Origin: Alkalihalobacillus sp. TS-13 | Lineage (GTDB): Bacteria; Bacillota; Bacilli; Bacillales; Fictibacillaceae | Direction of reading: 5' to 3' | NCBI RefSeq assembly: GCF_019720915.1 | Contig: NZ_JAHKSI010000006.1 | Location: forward strand, 22,081 to 86,080 | DNA length: 64,000 bases | Shown: positions 7,707 to 13,698 of the stretch, one piece after another | Layout: each line of letters starts with the position of its first letter | How positions within the stretch are numbered: the first letter of the stretch is position 1 | Program-made: the position numbers and the translations under genes | Notes under the pieces: model-generated | The model's input: the letters and a program-made list of their open reading frames with translations, nothing else | The model's database searches: none | Told to the model about the DNA's origin: nothing

Positions 7707-7739
7707 TTCCAATTCTCCATTTCCCAAAGGTTAGTTTTC

Positions 7740-7877
7740 TTATTTGTGATTATGCTTGCTCATACATGACTGGCAGTAGGAACCGCTGCATGTACAGAAG
7801 TTCACTACCGTTACTTCTTTTTGACATCCATCGCAGATTAACCTCTCGACATCCGGAAAACGGATTTCATCGCCCAT
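7740..7877 (-). CDS. DVERLICD-type zinc-finger micro-protein, copy 1 (45 aa)
   Basis: ATG 7877 is preferred over upstream in-frame ATGs because AGGG lies nine bases before it and because it then aligns end to end with the paralogue at 11216. Shared features are I-x-F-x-DVERLICD near residue 6, VVN-x-C-x2-C at about residues 26-30, and a final C-x2-C-x2-KH. The cysteine/histidine spacing resembles a B-box or LIM-like metal site. It is first in the operon with 7524-7706 and shares the box at 8094 with the divergent peptide gene at 8189. Its role is unknown; small size and likely metal binding are the only firm statements. Confidence 0.7.
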   Translation of the reverse strand: MGDEIRFPDVERLICDGCQKEVTVVNFCTCSGSYCQSCMSKHNHK

Positions 7878-8054
7878 TTTCATCATCCCTATTTTTCGCA
7901 GTATTGTATGTGTTGGCGGAGGCACCCTGGACACAATACCTTATTACAACAACGCATTGTGCCGTTCCTTTCTTTGCAATGGGTGCAAAGAAGGGTATCT
8001 CGGGGACCGATGGCGGGTAGTGTCATCACACCTTCTTTCGTTGTAACGGTGACC

Positions 8055-8149
8055 AATCTACACCATCCCCCATAGCTACACCAGTCTCTAAAAGGTGAGT
8101 TAGGTCACAGGGTGTATGGTTGTAACAGCTTCGATCAGGGTGCTAGAGT
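8055..8149. promoter_or_regulatory. Second divergent promoter pair around one box
   Basis: Box GGTGAGTTAGGTCACA (8094-8109). Plus arm: 10 nt, TTGTAA (8120-8125), 18 nt, TAGAGT (8144-8149). Minus arm: 10 nt, TGGTGT (8078-8083), 17 nt, TAGATT (8055-8060). Confidence 0.75.
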
Positions 8150-8188
8150 CTGTCTATCCGCTAAGGGAGCGGATGGGAAAGGAGAACG

Positions 8189-8251
8189 ATGGATCCGGAG
8201 AAGGACCACGAGAAGGACGACGGTGTCACCGTCGTCAGGGGTATCGACTGA
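8189..8251 (+). CDS. 20-residue acidic peptide gene
   Basis: ATG 8189 has AAAGGAG five bases upstream. It encodes 20 residues rich in Asp, Glu and Lys and stops TGA at 8249-8251. A hairpin (GGGAGG-x-CCGG / CCGG-x-CCTCCC, about 8260-8288) follows. The boxed promoter, ribosome site and hairpin support it more than its length does. It could instead be a leader or a small RNA. Confidence 0.4.
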   Translation: MDPEKDHEKDDGVTVVRGID

Positions 8252-8259
8252 TTTTCACG

Positions 8260-8290
8260 GGAGGTCCGGTAAGTGCCGGGCCTCCCGCCC
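8260..8290 (+). terminator. Hairpin after the 20-residue peptide gene
   Basis: GGGAGG-t-CCGG and CCGG-g-CCTCCC arms around a six-base loop; the tail is not T-rich. Confidence 0.5.
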
Positions 8291-8454
8291 TCAAAGTTTA
8301 AGTTTGAATCCGTAAGGATTTAGGTTATTTGATCGAGGTAGAAACAATGTTCAATTATTATCGAATTCTTTGCATCATCTTACGTCGAAACCTACAAGGC
8401 ACAGGTAAATAATTTTTCAACGACGGAGATTGCGCCTGATTAGTCCGGGTCTGG

Positions 8455-8700
8455 GCGAATCGGCATTCGCTGACGCTCATGCTGTATTTTTTTGGGGCAA
8501 GCCCCAAACCCCCTGGCGTTGCTAGTTATGTCGCTCTGGCAAAGTGCTCGGTTTGGGAGATGTAGAGATCAGTGTGGTTGCTTTGCATAGGGGGTTACGT
8601 CACCTCCTCGATTTGACCAGATATGGTTCCGTTTGGATGGTGGTCACCTGCTTCGGTGCCAGTATCAAAGAGCGCATGGAGCAGGGAGGGGCGGGTTGTG
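8455..8700. repeat. Composite array repeat, unit 7
   Basis: CGGCATTCGCTGACGCTCAT core (about 8461), GGGGCAAGCCCC with AAACCCCC (about 8494-8514), tail up to a perfect box TGTGAGCCTTGTCACA (8697-8712). That box has no promoter behind it; the real promoter starts 34 nt later at a second box. Confidence 0.7.
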
Positions 8701-8745
8701 AGCCTTGTCACAACGGCTATGCCTTCGGAACGAAACCGATTAACG

Positions 8746-8800
8746 TGTGAGTTAACTCACACACTAACGGCTTGCATGGGTGGAAAGATTCAACTAATCT
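8746..8800 (+). promoter_or_regulatory. Boxed promoter of the Lys-rich 45-aa protein
   Basis: Perfect box TGTGAGTTAACTCACA (8746-8761), 10 nt, TTGCAT (8772-8777), 17 nt, TAATCT (8795-8800). Confidence 0.8.
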
Positions 8801-8851
8801 TAGAGGTGTTCGCAAGAGGTGCGAACCGGTGATCGCGAAAGGTATAAAACA

Positions 8852-8989
8852 ATGGCTAAGCATGCTGATCGATCCAAAAAGACAACACCCCCAAATTCTG
8901 GGCGTACTCCAAAACATTCCAAGGATAAGATACCGACACAACAATTTCCTCGTCATAAGGAAGCCCAAGATCGTTCGGAAAAAAAGTAA
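8852..8989 (+). CDS. Lys/Pro-rich hydrophilic micro-protein (45 aa)
   Basis: ATG 8852 with AAAGG about nine bases upstream, TAA at 8987-8989. The 45 residues are strongly basic (many Lys, Arg and His, few hydrophobic residues) and contain no cysteine, so it differs from its zinc-finger neighbours and is probably disordered or nucleic-acid binding. It is bracketed by a perfect boxed promoter and a strong terminator at 9007-9038, which is the main reason to believe in it. It resembles small basic spore-associated proteins in composition only. Confidence 0.6.
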   Translation: MAKHADRSKKTTPPNSGRTPKHSKDKIPTQQFPRHKEAQDRSEKK

Positions 8990-9006
8990 AAACGATAAGT
9001 AATTTG

Positions 9007-9040
9007 AAACCCTGCCGGTAATAACCGGCAGGGTTTTTCT
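9007..9040 (+). terminator. Terminator of the Lys-rich protein gene
   Basis: AAACCCTGCCGGT and ACCGGCAGGGTTT are perfect arms, followed by TTCTT. Confidence 0.85.
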
Positions 9041-9052
9041 TGAATCTGAAGC

Positions 9053-9370
9053 ATTTGCACCTGCAAATAGTATTATTTCTATATTTTGGGGCTCCGCCCC
9101 AAACCCCGGAGCAATGGTGTACGGGGTTCGTTAGGTATGAAATGTTCGATTAGGCCGAATTGAACCTGGAAGGCTCGGAATTCGCTGACGCTCATCCAGT
9201 TCTTTTTGGGGGCTATGCCCCCAACCCCCCGGCGTTATTGACCGTGTCGCTTTAGTATGGTGGTTGATTTGGGAGATGAACAGACAGGTGTGGTCGGTTT
9301 CCGTAGTGGGTTACTTAACGTCCCCGACTTGATCTTAAATGTTTTGTTTGGTCGGTGGTTGCCTGTCCCG
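9053..9370. repeat. Composite array repeat, unit 8
   Basis: Palindrome ATTTGC-ACCT-GCAAAT (9053-9068), GGGGCTCCGCCCC with AAACCCCGG (about 9088-9110), TTCGCTGACGCTCAT core, GGGGGCTATGCCCCC with AACCCCCC (about 9208-9230), diverged tail. Confidence 0.75.
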
Positions 9371-9574
9371 GTGCCAGTTGTTTTAAAAAGGAAATCTTTC
9401 TTTTTGATGTTATGCCATGATTCCTGTACAGCCTTAAGCTCTGGAATGCATGGGGGTGATGAGAAAGAAAAAAGAGGCTATGGAAGAGGAGCAAACTCCG
9501 TTTTGAGATTTACTGTCCGTATGTGGCTCGACGTTTAATATATAAATCGAAAAAATTGGTTATCAATAGGAACA

Positions 9575-9612
9575 ACACCCCCTGTGTCTGATTCACTCAT
9601 GACAGGGGGTGT
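9575..9612 (-). terminator. Terminator of the array lipoprotein gene
   Basis: ACACCCCCTGT and ACAGGGGGTGT perfect arms immediately beyond the minus-strand stop at 9617. Confidence 0.7.
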
Positions 9613-9616
9613 CTGT

Positions 9617-9991
9617 TCAATAGTAGATACATTCATTTGTCTTAATATAGTAATCGCTATGCCCGTCTGGAATGTATTCAGTTTCTCCGTTTCTGACGTT
9701 ATAGACTTCCATGATCATTGTTTCCATATCCCACTCCTGACCATCTGATGTCTGCCAGTGCACAATATAATGCTGAGGCACTTTCGTGGGTGTCTTACGA
9801 ACAACCTTGCAGATGGAGACAATTCCAATGTCCGATCGTGTGTACTTTCCTTTCTTGACACCGTGGTCTAGCATGGCCTTATCGACCACAGCGGTTTCCA
9901 TCTTCTCTAGGTTGATGCCGAGCTCGTTTCTACCACACCCGATCAGGGTGAAGGTAAAAAAAACCATCAGGATGACAACCAGGTTTCGCAT
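9617..9991 (-). CDS. Lipoprotein, paralogue of the conjugation-operon lipoprotein
   Basis: ATG 9991 is chosen: GAGGAAAC precedes it, and the resulting N-terminus is a good lipoprotein signal (basic start, hydrophobic run, lipobox T-L-I-G-C with Cys near residue 18). An ORF start at 10030 would bury the signal. The mature part (about 105 residues) shares D-I-(G/E)-I-V-S-I-C-K near its middle, VPQHY-(I/F)-VHWQT and a Y-x-KTNEC-(I/V)-x-Y C-terminus with the protein encoded at 22392-22727 inside the secretion operon. Two conserved cysteines could form a disulphide. It is expected on the outer membrane face. Control is by the boxed promoter at 10036-10085. Confidence 0.8.
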   Translation of the reverse strand: MRNLVVILMVFFTFTLIGCGRNELGINLEKMETAVVDKAMLDHGVKKGKYTRSDIGIVSICKVVRKTPTKVPQHYIVHWQTSDGQEWDMETMIMEVYNVRNGETEYIPDGHSDYYIKTNECIYY

Positions 9992-10035
9992 GGCTCTTGT
10001 TTCCTCACTTGCTCGACTGTTTTCCGACACCCCTT

Positions 10036-10085
10036 ACTGTAGTCTGTTCCATTGACGGACACAACCCTTTGTGACCTCGCTCACC
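10036..10085 (-). promoter_or_regulatory. Boxed promoter of the lipoprotein (short-gap variant)
   Basis: Box GGTGAGCGAGGTCACA (minus, 10070-10085), only 5 nt, TTGTGT (10059-10064), 17 nt, TACAGT (10036-10041). Confidence 0.65.
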
Positions 10086-10107
10086 ATGTTTGGGGTCGAT
10101 CTTGACC

Positions 10108-10123
10108 GTTTGCATATGCAAAT
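10108..10123. repeat. Solo ATTTGC-type palindrome
   Basis: GTTTGC-ATAT-GCAAAT, between two boxes and without the rest of the composite repeat. Confidence 0.6.
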
Positions 10124-10129
10124 CAGCGG

Positions 10130-10184
10130 TGTGGTTCAGGTCACACTAGCCAGTGTTGTACACGGCAGGGCAGGGTGCTAGACT
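10130..10184 (+). promoter_or_regulatory. Boxed promoter of the zinc-ribbon micro-genes
   Basis: Box TGTGGTTCAGGTCACA (10130-10145), 10 nt, TTGTAC (10156-10161), 17 nt, TAGACT (10179-10184) with TG extension. Confidence 0.75.
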
Positions 10185-10225
10185 TTTGGTGTTCGCAGGG
10201 GCAGGCAGAGAGGAAGGGATTTGAA

Positions 10226-10351
10226 TTGGCAACGATCCCCGGACCAAGGTGTGGAAATTGCGAAGGGACGGGGTATAATCACGATGGTACGCCTTGTAAA
10301 AAGTGTAAAGGATCCCTTGAGGATCTGGATAGCCTCACCGATGATGATTAA
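10226..10351 (+). CDS. DnaJ-type zinc-ribbon micro-protein (41 aa)
   Basis: TTG start at 10226 with GGAAGG about eight bases upstream; TAA at 10349-10351. It encodes 41 residues containing C9-G-N-C-x-G-T-G and C24-K-K-C-K-G, the paired CxxCxGxG-like repeats seen in the DnaJ cysteine-rich domain and other small zinc ribbons. The tail is acidic. It is first in a short operon with the Cys-rich gene at 10380 (28 nt gap), under the boxed promoter at 10130. Probably a structural zinc protein; partner unknown. Confidence 0.6.
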   Translation: MATIPGPRCGNCEGTGYNHDGTPCKKCKGSLEDLDSLTDDD

Positions 10352-10379
10352 GTAATGTTGGTTGCTATGGAGGGTTCAT

Positions 10380-10538
10380 TTGTCTGTTGAGGTGTTGGAA
10401 TTTTTGCCCCGTGTCATTCCACAGATTGAAATGGTGGAATGCCCAAATTCACCTGATGGGGGTCATGTTCTATTTGCTTGTTCCGGTTGTGGTCGTCAGC
10501 GTTGTAGTTTTGGATGTGGTGTAAATTGTACATGCTAG
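10380..10538 (+). CDS. Cys-rich micro-protein (52 aa)
   Basis: TTG 10380 follows GGAGGG by five bases; TAG at 10536-10538. The first half is plain; the last 30 residues hold seven cysteines, with C-x2-C (C-S-G-C) followed by C-x3-C and C-x-C at the very end. No signal peptide. It is the last gene before a strong terminator at 10551-10588. The pattern suggests a metal cluster or zinc knuckle. Confidence 0.6.
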   Translation: MSVEVLEFLPRVIPQIEMVECPNSPDGGHVLFACSGCGRQRCSFGCGVNCTC

Positions 10539-10550
10539 GTAAATAACCTA

Positions 10551-10588
10551 AATCCCCCCAATTGGTCATCAGGCCATTTGGGGGGATT
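10551..10588 (+). terminator. Terminator of the two-gene zinc-ribbon operon
   Basis: AATCCCCCCAA and TTGGGGGGATT perfect arms. Confidence 0.75.
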
Positions 10589-10635
10589 CGGTCTTATTAT
10601 TCAATACATTGATCCAAACTTTGAGTGGGAAAGGA

Positions 10636-10800
10636 ATTTGCTATCGCAAATAAGGTCCTTTTGGGGGCTTTGCCCCCAAACCCCCACGTTTTACATGGAG
10701 TGTGGTCGCTTATCGTCGTGGGTTGCGTAATGCCAAAACTCGGTGAAGGGTGTCCTTCATGATGAAGCGGTTTCGCCTTATCGTGGTTGAGGAGCGGTCG
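10636..10800. repeat. Composite array repeat, unit 9 (shortened)
   Basis: Palindrome ATTTGC-TATC-GCAAAT (10636-10651), GGGGGCTTTGCCCCC with AAACCCCC (about 10663-10686), and a reduced tail. The GGGGCTCC and GACGCTCAT parts are missing. Confidence 0.7.
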
Positions 10801-10840
10801 CACGGAATAGGACCGTTGTTCTCCGCTGCGTATGGGGGCA

Positions 10841-10891
10841 GGTGACCTCCGTCACTCAGGGGTTGTGTGGAGGGATGCCTTTGACTAATCT
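10841..10891 (+). promoter_or_regulatory. Boxed promoter of the 10910-11374 operon (short-gap variant)
   Basis: Box GGTGACCTCCGTCACT (10841-10856), 6 nt, TTGTGT (10863-10868), 17 nt, TAATCT (10886-10891). Confidence 0.65.
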
Positions 10892-10909
10892 CAAGGGTGT
10901 CCTTACGAG

Positions 10910-11128
10910 ATGATCACCGGAGTTGAAAAGGAAGAAGAATTCTCAGTGATGCCAAAAGAGTTGTGTGGGGGTGGACGAGTTGCTCACCCGTTCGCAGGAA
11001 AGCCAGAGTTCACATGTCAAGTGTGTAAAAAGGCGATAGAGGAGGGGGACAGGAAATTGATCTCAGCTGAATTTTGCAGCAATGAATGCCTGAAGATCCA
11101 TAATCAACATTTCCATCCGTTCGAATGA
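10910..11128 (+). CDS. Small zinc-finger-like protein (up to 72 aa)
   Basis: The frame opens at ATG 10910; an internal GTG-ATG at 10946/10949 lies behind AAGGAAG and may be the true start, giving 59 residues. The C-terminal half has C-Q-V-C-K-K-A-I, then F-C-S-N-E-C and H-x3-H, a TRASH/MYND-like four-cysteine plus histidine arrangement. It is probably co-transcribed with the DVERLICD-type gene at 11216. No membrane segment. Function unknown. Confidence 0.6.
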   Translation: MITGVEKEEEFSVMPKELCGGGRVAHPFAGKPEFTCQVCKKAIEEGDRKLISAEFCSNECLKIHNQHFHPFE

Positions 11129-11215
11129 TGCGGAAGCAGAGATCATCCGTGTAACCTGTGGATTAGAGGACCGGGACGGATCCGTATCTTTCTTTACTTT
11201 ATAGGGTAGGGGTGT

Positions 11216-11374
11216 ATGGAAGAGATTCATTTTTTCGATGTTGAACGATTGATTTGTGATAATACGACTTGCGATCAAGAGCATGTTTCGGTTGTCAACA
11301 TCTGTTCAACGTGCAAAAAATCGTTTTGTGAGAATTGTTTTCGTAAACATGGTGATTCCTGTCGTCGGAAATAA
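11216..11374 (+). CDS. DVERLICD-type zinc-finger micro-protein, copy 2 (52 aa)
   Basis: ATG 11216 with GGTAGGGG just upstream; TAA at 11372-11374. It is a paralogue of the minus-strand protein at 7740-7877: both share I-x-F-x-DVERLICD, then VVN-x-C-x2-C and a C-x2-C-x2-KH ending. Copy 2 carries an extra insertion with one more cysteine near residue 19. The conserved cysteines and histidine are consistent with two bound zinc ions. It ends an operon starting at 10910 and is followed by a hairpin terminator. Confidence 0.65.
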   Translation: MEEIHFFDVERLICDNTTCDQEHVSVVNICSTCKKSFCENCFRKHGDSCRRK

Positions 11375-11383
11375 ACCATGAGA

Positions 11384-11432
11384 CAGACGTCCGCGAATGG
11401 TCATTGGACCGTCGGGGACATCTGTCTTTATT
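11384..11432 (+). terminator. Terminator of the 10910-11374 operon
   Basis: AGACAGACGTCC pairs with GGGACATCTGTCT (one mismatch), followed by TTATTTTTT. Confidence 0.7.
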
Positions 11433-11461
11433 TTTTAATCCATCCCCTGGAGGAATAAGGC

Positions 11462-11620
11462 ATTTGCTAGCGCAAATGTAGTTCCTTTTGGGGGTTATGC
11501 CCCCAAACCCCCGTTTTTTCACAGAAAAGGATGGTCGTGTTCCGGAGGTGGTTACGCAACGTCCCCGATATAGTAAGGTATGGTTCCGTCGGATCAGTGC
11601 TCACCTGTCCCGGGAAAGGT
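11462..11620. repeat. Composite array repeat, unit 10 (shortened)
   Basis: Palindrome ATTTGC-TAGC-GCAAAT (11462-11477), GGGGGTTATGCCCCC with AAACCCCC (about 11490-11512), tail fragment. Confidence 0.7.
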
Positions 11621-11699
11621 GGATGAACACAATACAATGGAATGGTACACATTCACTTTTGCCGACAAGTCCACTGGAAAAGGATAGTGAAGGTGGATC

Positions 11700-11733
11700 T
11701 TCACCCCGTACTTTCAGCGGTACGGGGGTGAAA
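11700..11733 (-). terminator. Terminator of the 68-aa protein gene
   Basis: TTCACCCC-x-TAC and GTA-x-GGGGGTGAA arms, just beyond the minus-strand stop at 11745. Confidence 0.6.
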
Positions 11734-11744
11734 GGTGACCGATG

Positions 11745-11951
11745 TTACTCTTTTACGACCTTTCGCCAAAACCCATCAGGTGGACTGGTCAATGCCCACT
11801 TAGAACCGGGTACGAATCGCCACCCATCGCGAGTGATGGCCGCTTCCGTTCCCCGGCGAGTGACACCTGAAAAGGTACCTTCATGTTTCCCATTGTCATT
11901 GATGATCGTAGCCGACCCGTTGGACAGGTCGACGATAACACGGCCCTTCAT
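11745..11951 (-). CDS. Hypothetical 68-aa basic protein
   Basis: ATG 11951 is preferred to the longer ORF start at 12047 because AGGAAAGGG lies five bases upstream and because the boxed promoter at 11987-12041 would overlap any longer frame. The 68 residues look like a compact beta-rich fold (alternating V/I and charged residues, several G-T-x-S and W-R-F-V-P turns) with two tryptophans near the C-terminus. No cysteines or membrane segment. I recognise no family. Confidence 0.6.
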   Translation of the reverse strand: MKGRVIVDLSNGSATIINDNGKHEGTFSGVTRRGTEAAITRDGWRFVPGSKWALTSPPDGFWRKVVKE

Positions 11952-11986
11952 GGCAACCCTTTCCTGGTTTCTCTCGAATAACATCC

Positions 11987-12041
11987 ACTCTACCCTTTGA
12001 CAGTTGGTTATACTAGTGTTTCTGGTGTGAGCTGCATTACA
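11987..12041 (-). promoter_or_regulatory. Boxed promoter of the 68-aa protein
   Basis: Box TGTAATGCAGCTCACA (minus, 12026-12041), 10 nt, TAGTAT (12010-12015), 17 nt, TAGAGT (11987-11992). Confidence 0.7.
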
Positions 12042-12084
12042 CTCCATTCGCTTGCATCAAATAAAGTAAATATTGTTCAGCTAG

Positions 12085-12330
12085 TGAGAAGGAATAAGGC
12101 ATTCGCTGACGCTCATGCAGTATGGTTTGGGGGATACTCCCCCGCCCCCCCCTTGTGGTATTGTCGATACGTGTTGCCTTGGCATGGTTTCGGTTTAGGA
12201 GATAAACAGACAGATGTGGCCCATTTTCGTAGTGTATAACGTGACGTCTCCGGCCTGATCCGATATGATCCTGTTTGTCTGTGCTCGCCTGTCCTGGTGC
12301 CAGTTGCTTATGGGGGAGTGGGAGAGGTTC
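12085..12330. repeat. Composite array repeat, unit 11
   Basis: CATTCGCTGACGCTCATGC core (about 12100), GGGGGATACTCCCCC hairpin (about 12128-12142), diverged tail. Confidence 0.65.
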
Positions 12331-12409
12331 TGCGTTTACGAGGGGTAAAGAAACGGCATGGAAGGGAAAGCGTGTGATTGTGTGGTTCACCATTATTGCG
12401 TTCGGGACC

Positions 12410-12438
12410 TTGTGTTTATCGCTAGAGGCGGATAGAAT
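12410..12438 (+). promoter_or_regulatory. Promoter of the GNAT-helical fusion, box lost
   Basis: TTGTGT (12410-12415), 17 nt, TAGAAT (12433-12438). The 16 bases where a box would sit (12384-12399) show no palindrome. Confidence 0.55.
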
Positions 12439-12477
12439 GACCCTGAAAATATTGGACACCATCGAAAGGGTTAGGGT

Positions 12478-13146
12478 TTGTCTGATTGGATCGAACTGTT
12501 TATGCGGGAACAAAGCGACGCACACAGCGGCCTAGAACTCTTCGTAGACCGTAACAGAGACGGGATTGTTTTTCTTCAGTTCATTAGGGTTTCCCGGCCT
12601 AATAAGGGTACTGGAACCCAGGTAATGCAAGCACTATGCGAGCAGGCGGATGCCCACGGGGACACAATTAGGCTTATGCCTAGCGGTTCATTCGGCAGTG
12701 ACTTCTCTCGACTTAAAAAATGGTATCAATCGTTTGGATTTCGTCCATATGAGGGAGACCCGCTGGGTGAGGAAATGATTCGTTATCCAAACGGGACCAA
12801 GGACCTACCGCAAGAATCTGGATGTGATGTCCCCACTCCTGAAGATTCAGGAGTTCGGACCCCCCAAAGTGGAGGGTTAGCAACAATGGGAAGTGTCGAA
12901 GAAGTGCGCAACGGGATTGCACGGGCTGTGCAGAAGGCAAGTGAAGGTATTGCAGCCTTGCAGCAGGCAATCTTGTCTTTAGAGGAAGCTCAACAGACCT
13001 TATCGAACGCGACCCAGGGCAATACGCAGGAAGAGATTTTGACCGTAAACGGCATGCTAGCCGAAGCCGAACAAAGCATCATCGGCATTCAAGGTACCAT
13101 CAACGCCAGCATTTCGGTCGCTGAATCCTATGCTGGACGGCTGTAA
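12478..13146 (+). CDS. GNAT-like protein fused to the 86-residue helical protein
   Basis: A 222-residue two-domain frame starting at TTG with AAAGG upstream. Residues 1 to about 103 are the third GNAT-like copy (motif A G-T-G-T-Q-V-M-Q, motif B W-Y-Q-S-F-G-F). A Pro/Glu/Thr-rich linker runs to residue 136, and residues 137-222 are the third copy of the helical protein. An internal ATG at 12886 with GGAGGG nine bases upstream starts a frame of exactly 87 codons, matching copies 1 and 2, so both the fusion and the free second domain may be made. The fusion is good evidence that the two proteins act together. Biochemical activity is unknown. Confidence 0.8.
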   Translation: MSDWIELFMREQSDAHSGLELFVDRNRDGIVFLQFIRVSRPNKGTGTQVMQALCEQADAHGDTIRLMPSGSFGSDFSRLKKWYQSFGFRPYEGDPLGEEMIRYPNGTKDLPQESGCDVPTPEDSGVRTPQSGGLATMGSVEEVRNGIARAVQKASEGIAALQQAILSLEEAQQTLSNATQGNTQEEILTVNGMLAEAEQSIIGIQGTINASISVAESYAGRL

Positions 13147-13185
13147 GTAGGGAGGACGACAGAACCGAGGGATCGACTGAATCTC

Positions 13186-13215
13186 CCCAGTAAGGCCTGG
13201 CCCTTACTGGGCCTC
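13186..13215 (+). terminator. Terminator of the fusion gene
   Basis: CCCAGTAAGG (13186-13195) and CCTTACTGGG (13202-13211) perfect arms. Confidence 0.7.
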
Positions 13216-13274
13216 CCTCCCCTAAACTCACTTTTGGGTCTTTTTTCTTCCATATTTTCGAATGCAGCGTACTG

Positions 13275-13352
13275 GATTGTCGGCTAAATCGGAATTCGCT
13301 GACGCTCATACTGTTCTTTTTGGGGGCTATGCCCCCAAACCCCTAATAACTT
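13275..13352. repeat. Composite array repeat, unit 12 (last, truncated)
   Basis: ATTCGCTGACGCTCAT core (about 13293), GGGGGCTATGCCCCC with AAACCCC (13322-13343), then an abrupt end. The conjugation module follows. Confidence 0.7.
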
Positions 13353-13371
13353 GCCGAGTTATCCTTTACGA

Positions 13372-13698
13372 TTAAGAATGCTCCCCTCCCCTATTTGTTT
13401 CTATGGTTGTATACACGGCTTCATTTCGTTCTCTTGATCTAATAAGATCTATGTCTTTTATCCGGAAACGATCTTTATTGATGGTTTGTTTGAAGGCCCA
13501 TGCCATTTTTTCCGCTTCTACTTCATCGGTTATACCAAAGTGTTTTTCAAAAATGATTCCAATTTGAATCAACCGTTTTGTTCTTGCCTTTTTCTTTCTT
13601 TCCCGTTCCCGGTTTTCTATTTGTGTCTTCTTTACTTTCAGTTGGTTTATTTTTTGTTCAATTTCTTCAATCCGTTCTTGATTTGTTTTCCCGCTCAT
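13372..13698 (-). CDS. Relaxosome accessory protein, TraD-like
   Basis: A 108-residue, highly charged protein. The first half is a coiled coil (many Lys, Glu and Arg with heptad-like leucines). It is followed by R-T-K-R-L-I-Q-I-G-I-I-F-E-K-H-F, matching the (K/R)-R-(K)-L-I-x-x-G motif of the small TraD/MobC-type accessory proteins found beside MOBQ relaxases (Agrobacterium Ti TraD family). The start ATG has AGGAGG upstream. It is divergent from the relaxase, with the oriT between them, the usual arrangement for this relaxase class. It likely binds oriT DNA or the relaxase. The name rests on the motif and position. Confidence 0.65.
   Translation of the reverse strand: MSGKTNQERIEEIEQKINQLKVKKTQIENRERERKKKARTKRLIQIGIIFEKHFGITDEVEAEKMAWAFKQTINKDRFRIKDIDLIRSRERNEAVYTTIETNRGGEHS

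Noticed and set aside
147-11477. ATTTGC-N4-GCAAAT palindromes as Xer/dif-type or attC sites
   Set aside because: Xer sites have two 11-bp arms with a 6-8 bp centre and a different sequence; attC sites need longer imperfect arms with the GTTRRRY core. Neither fits.
147-13352. Regularly repeated GC-rich units as a CRISPR array
   Set aside because: Units are 80-400 bp, variable in length, and separated by genes with promoters and terminators; there are no short constant repeats with unique spacers.
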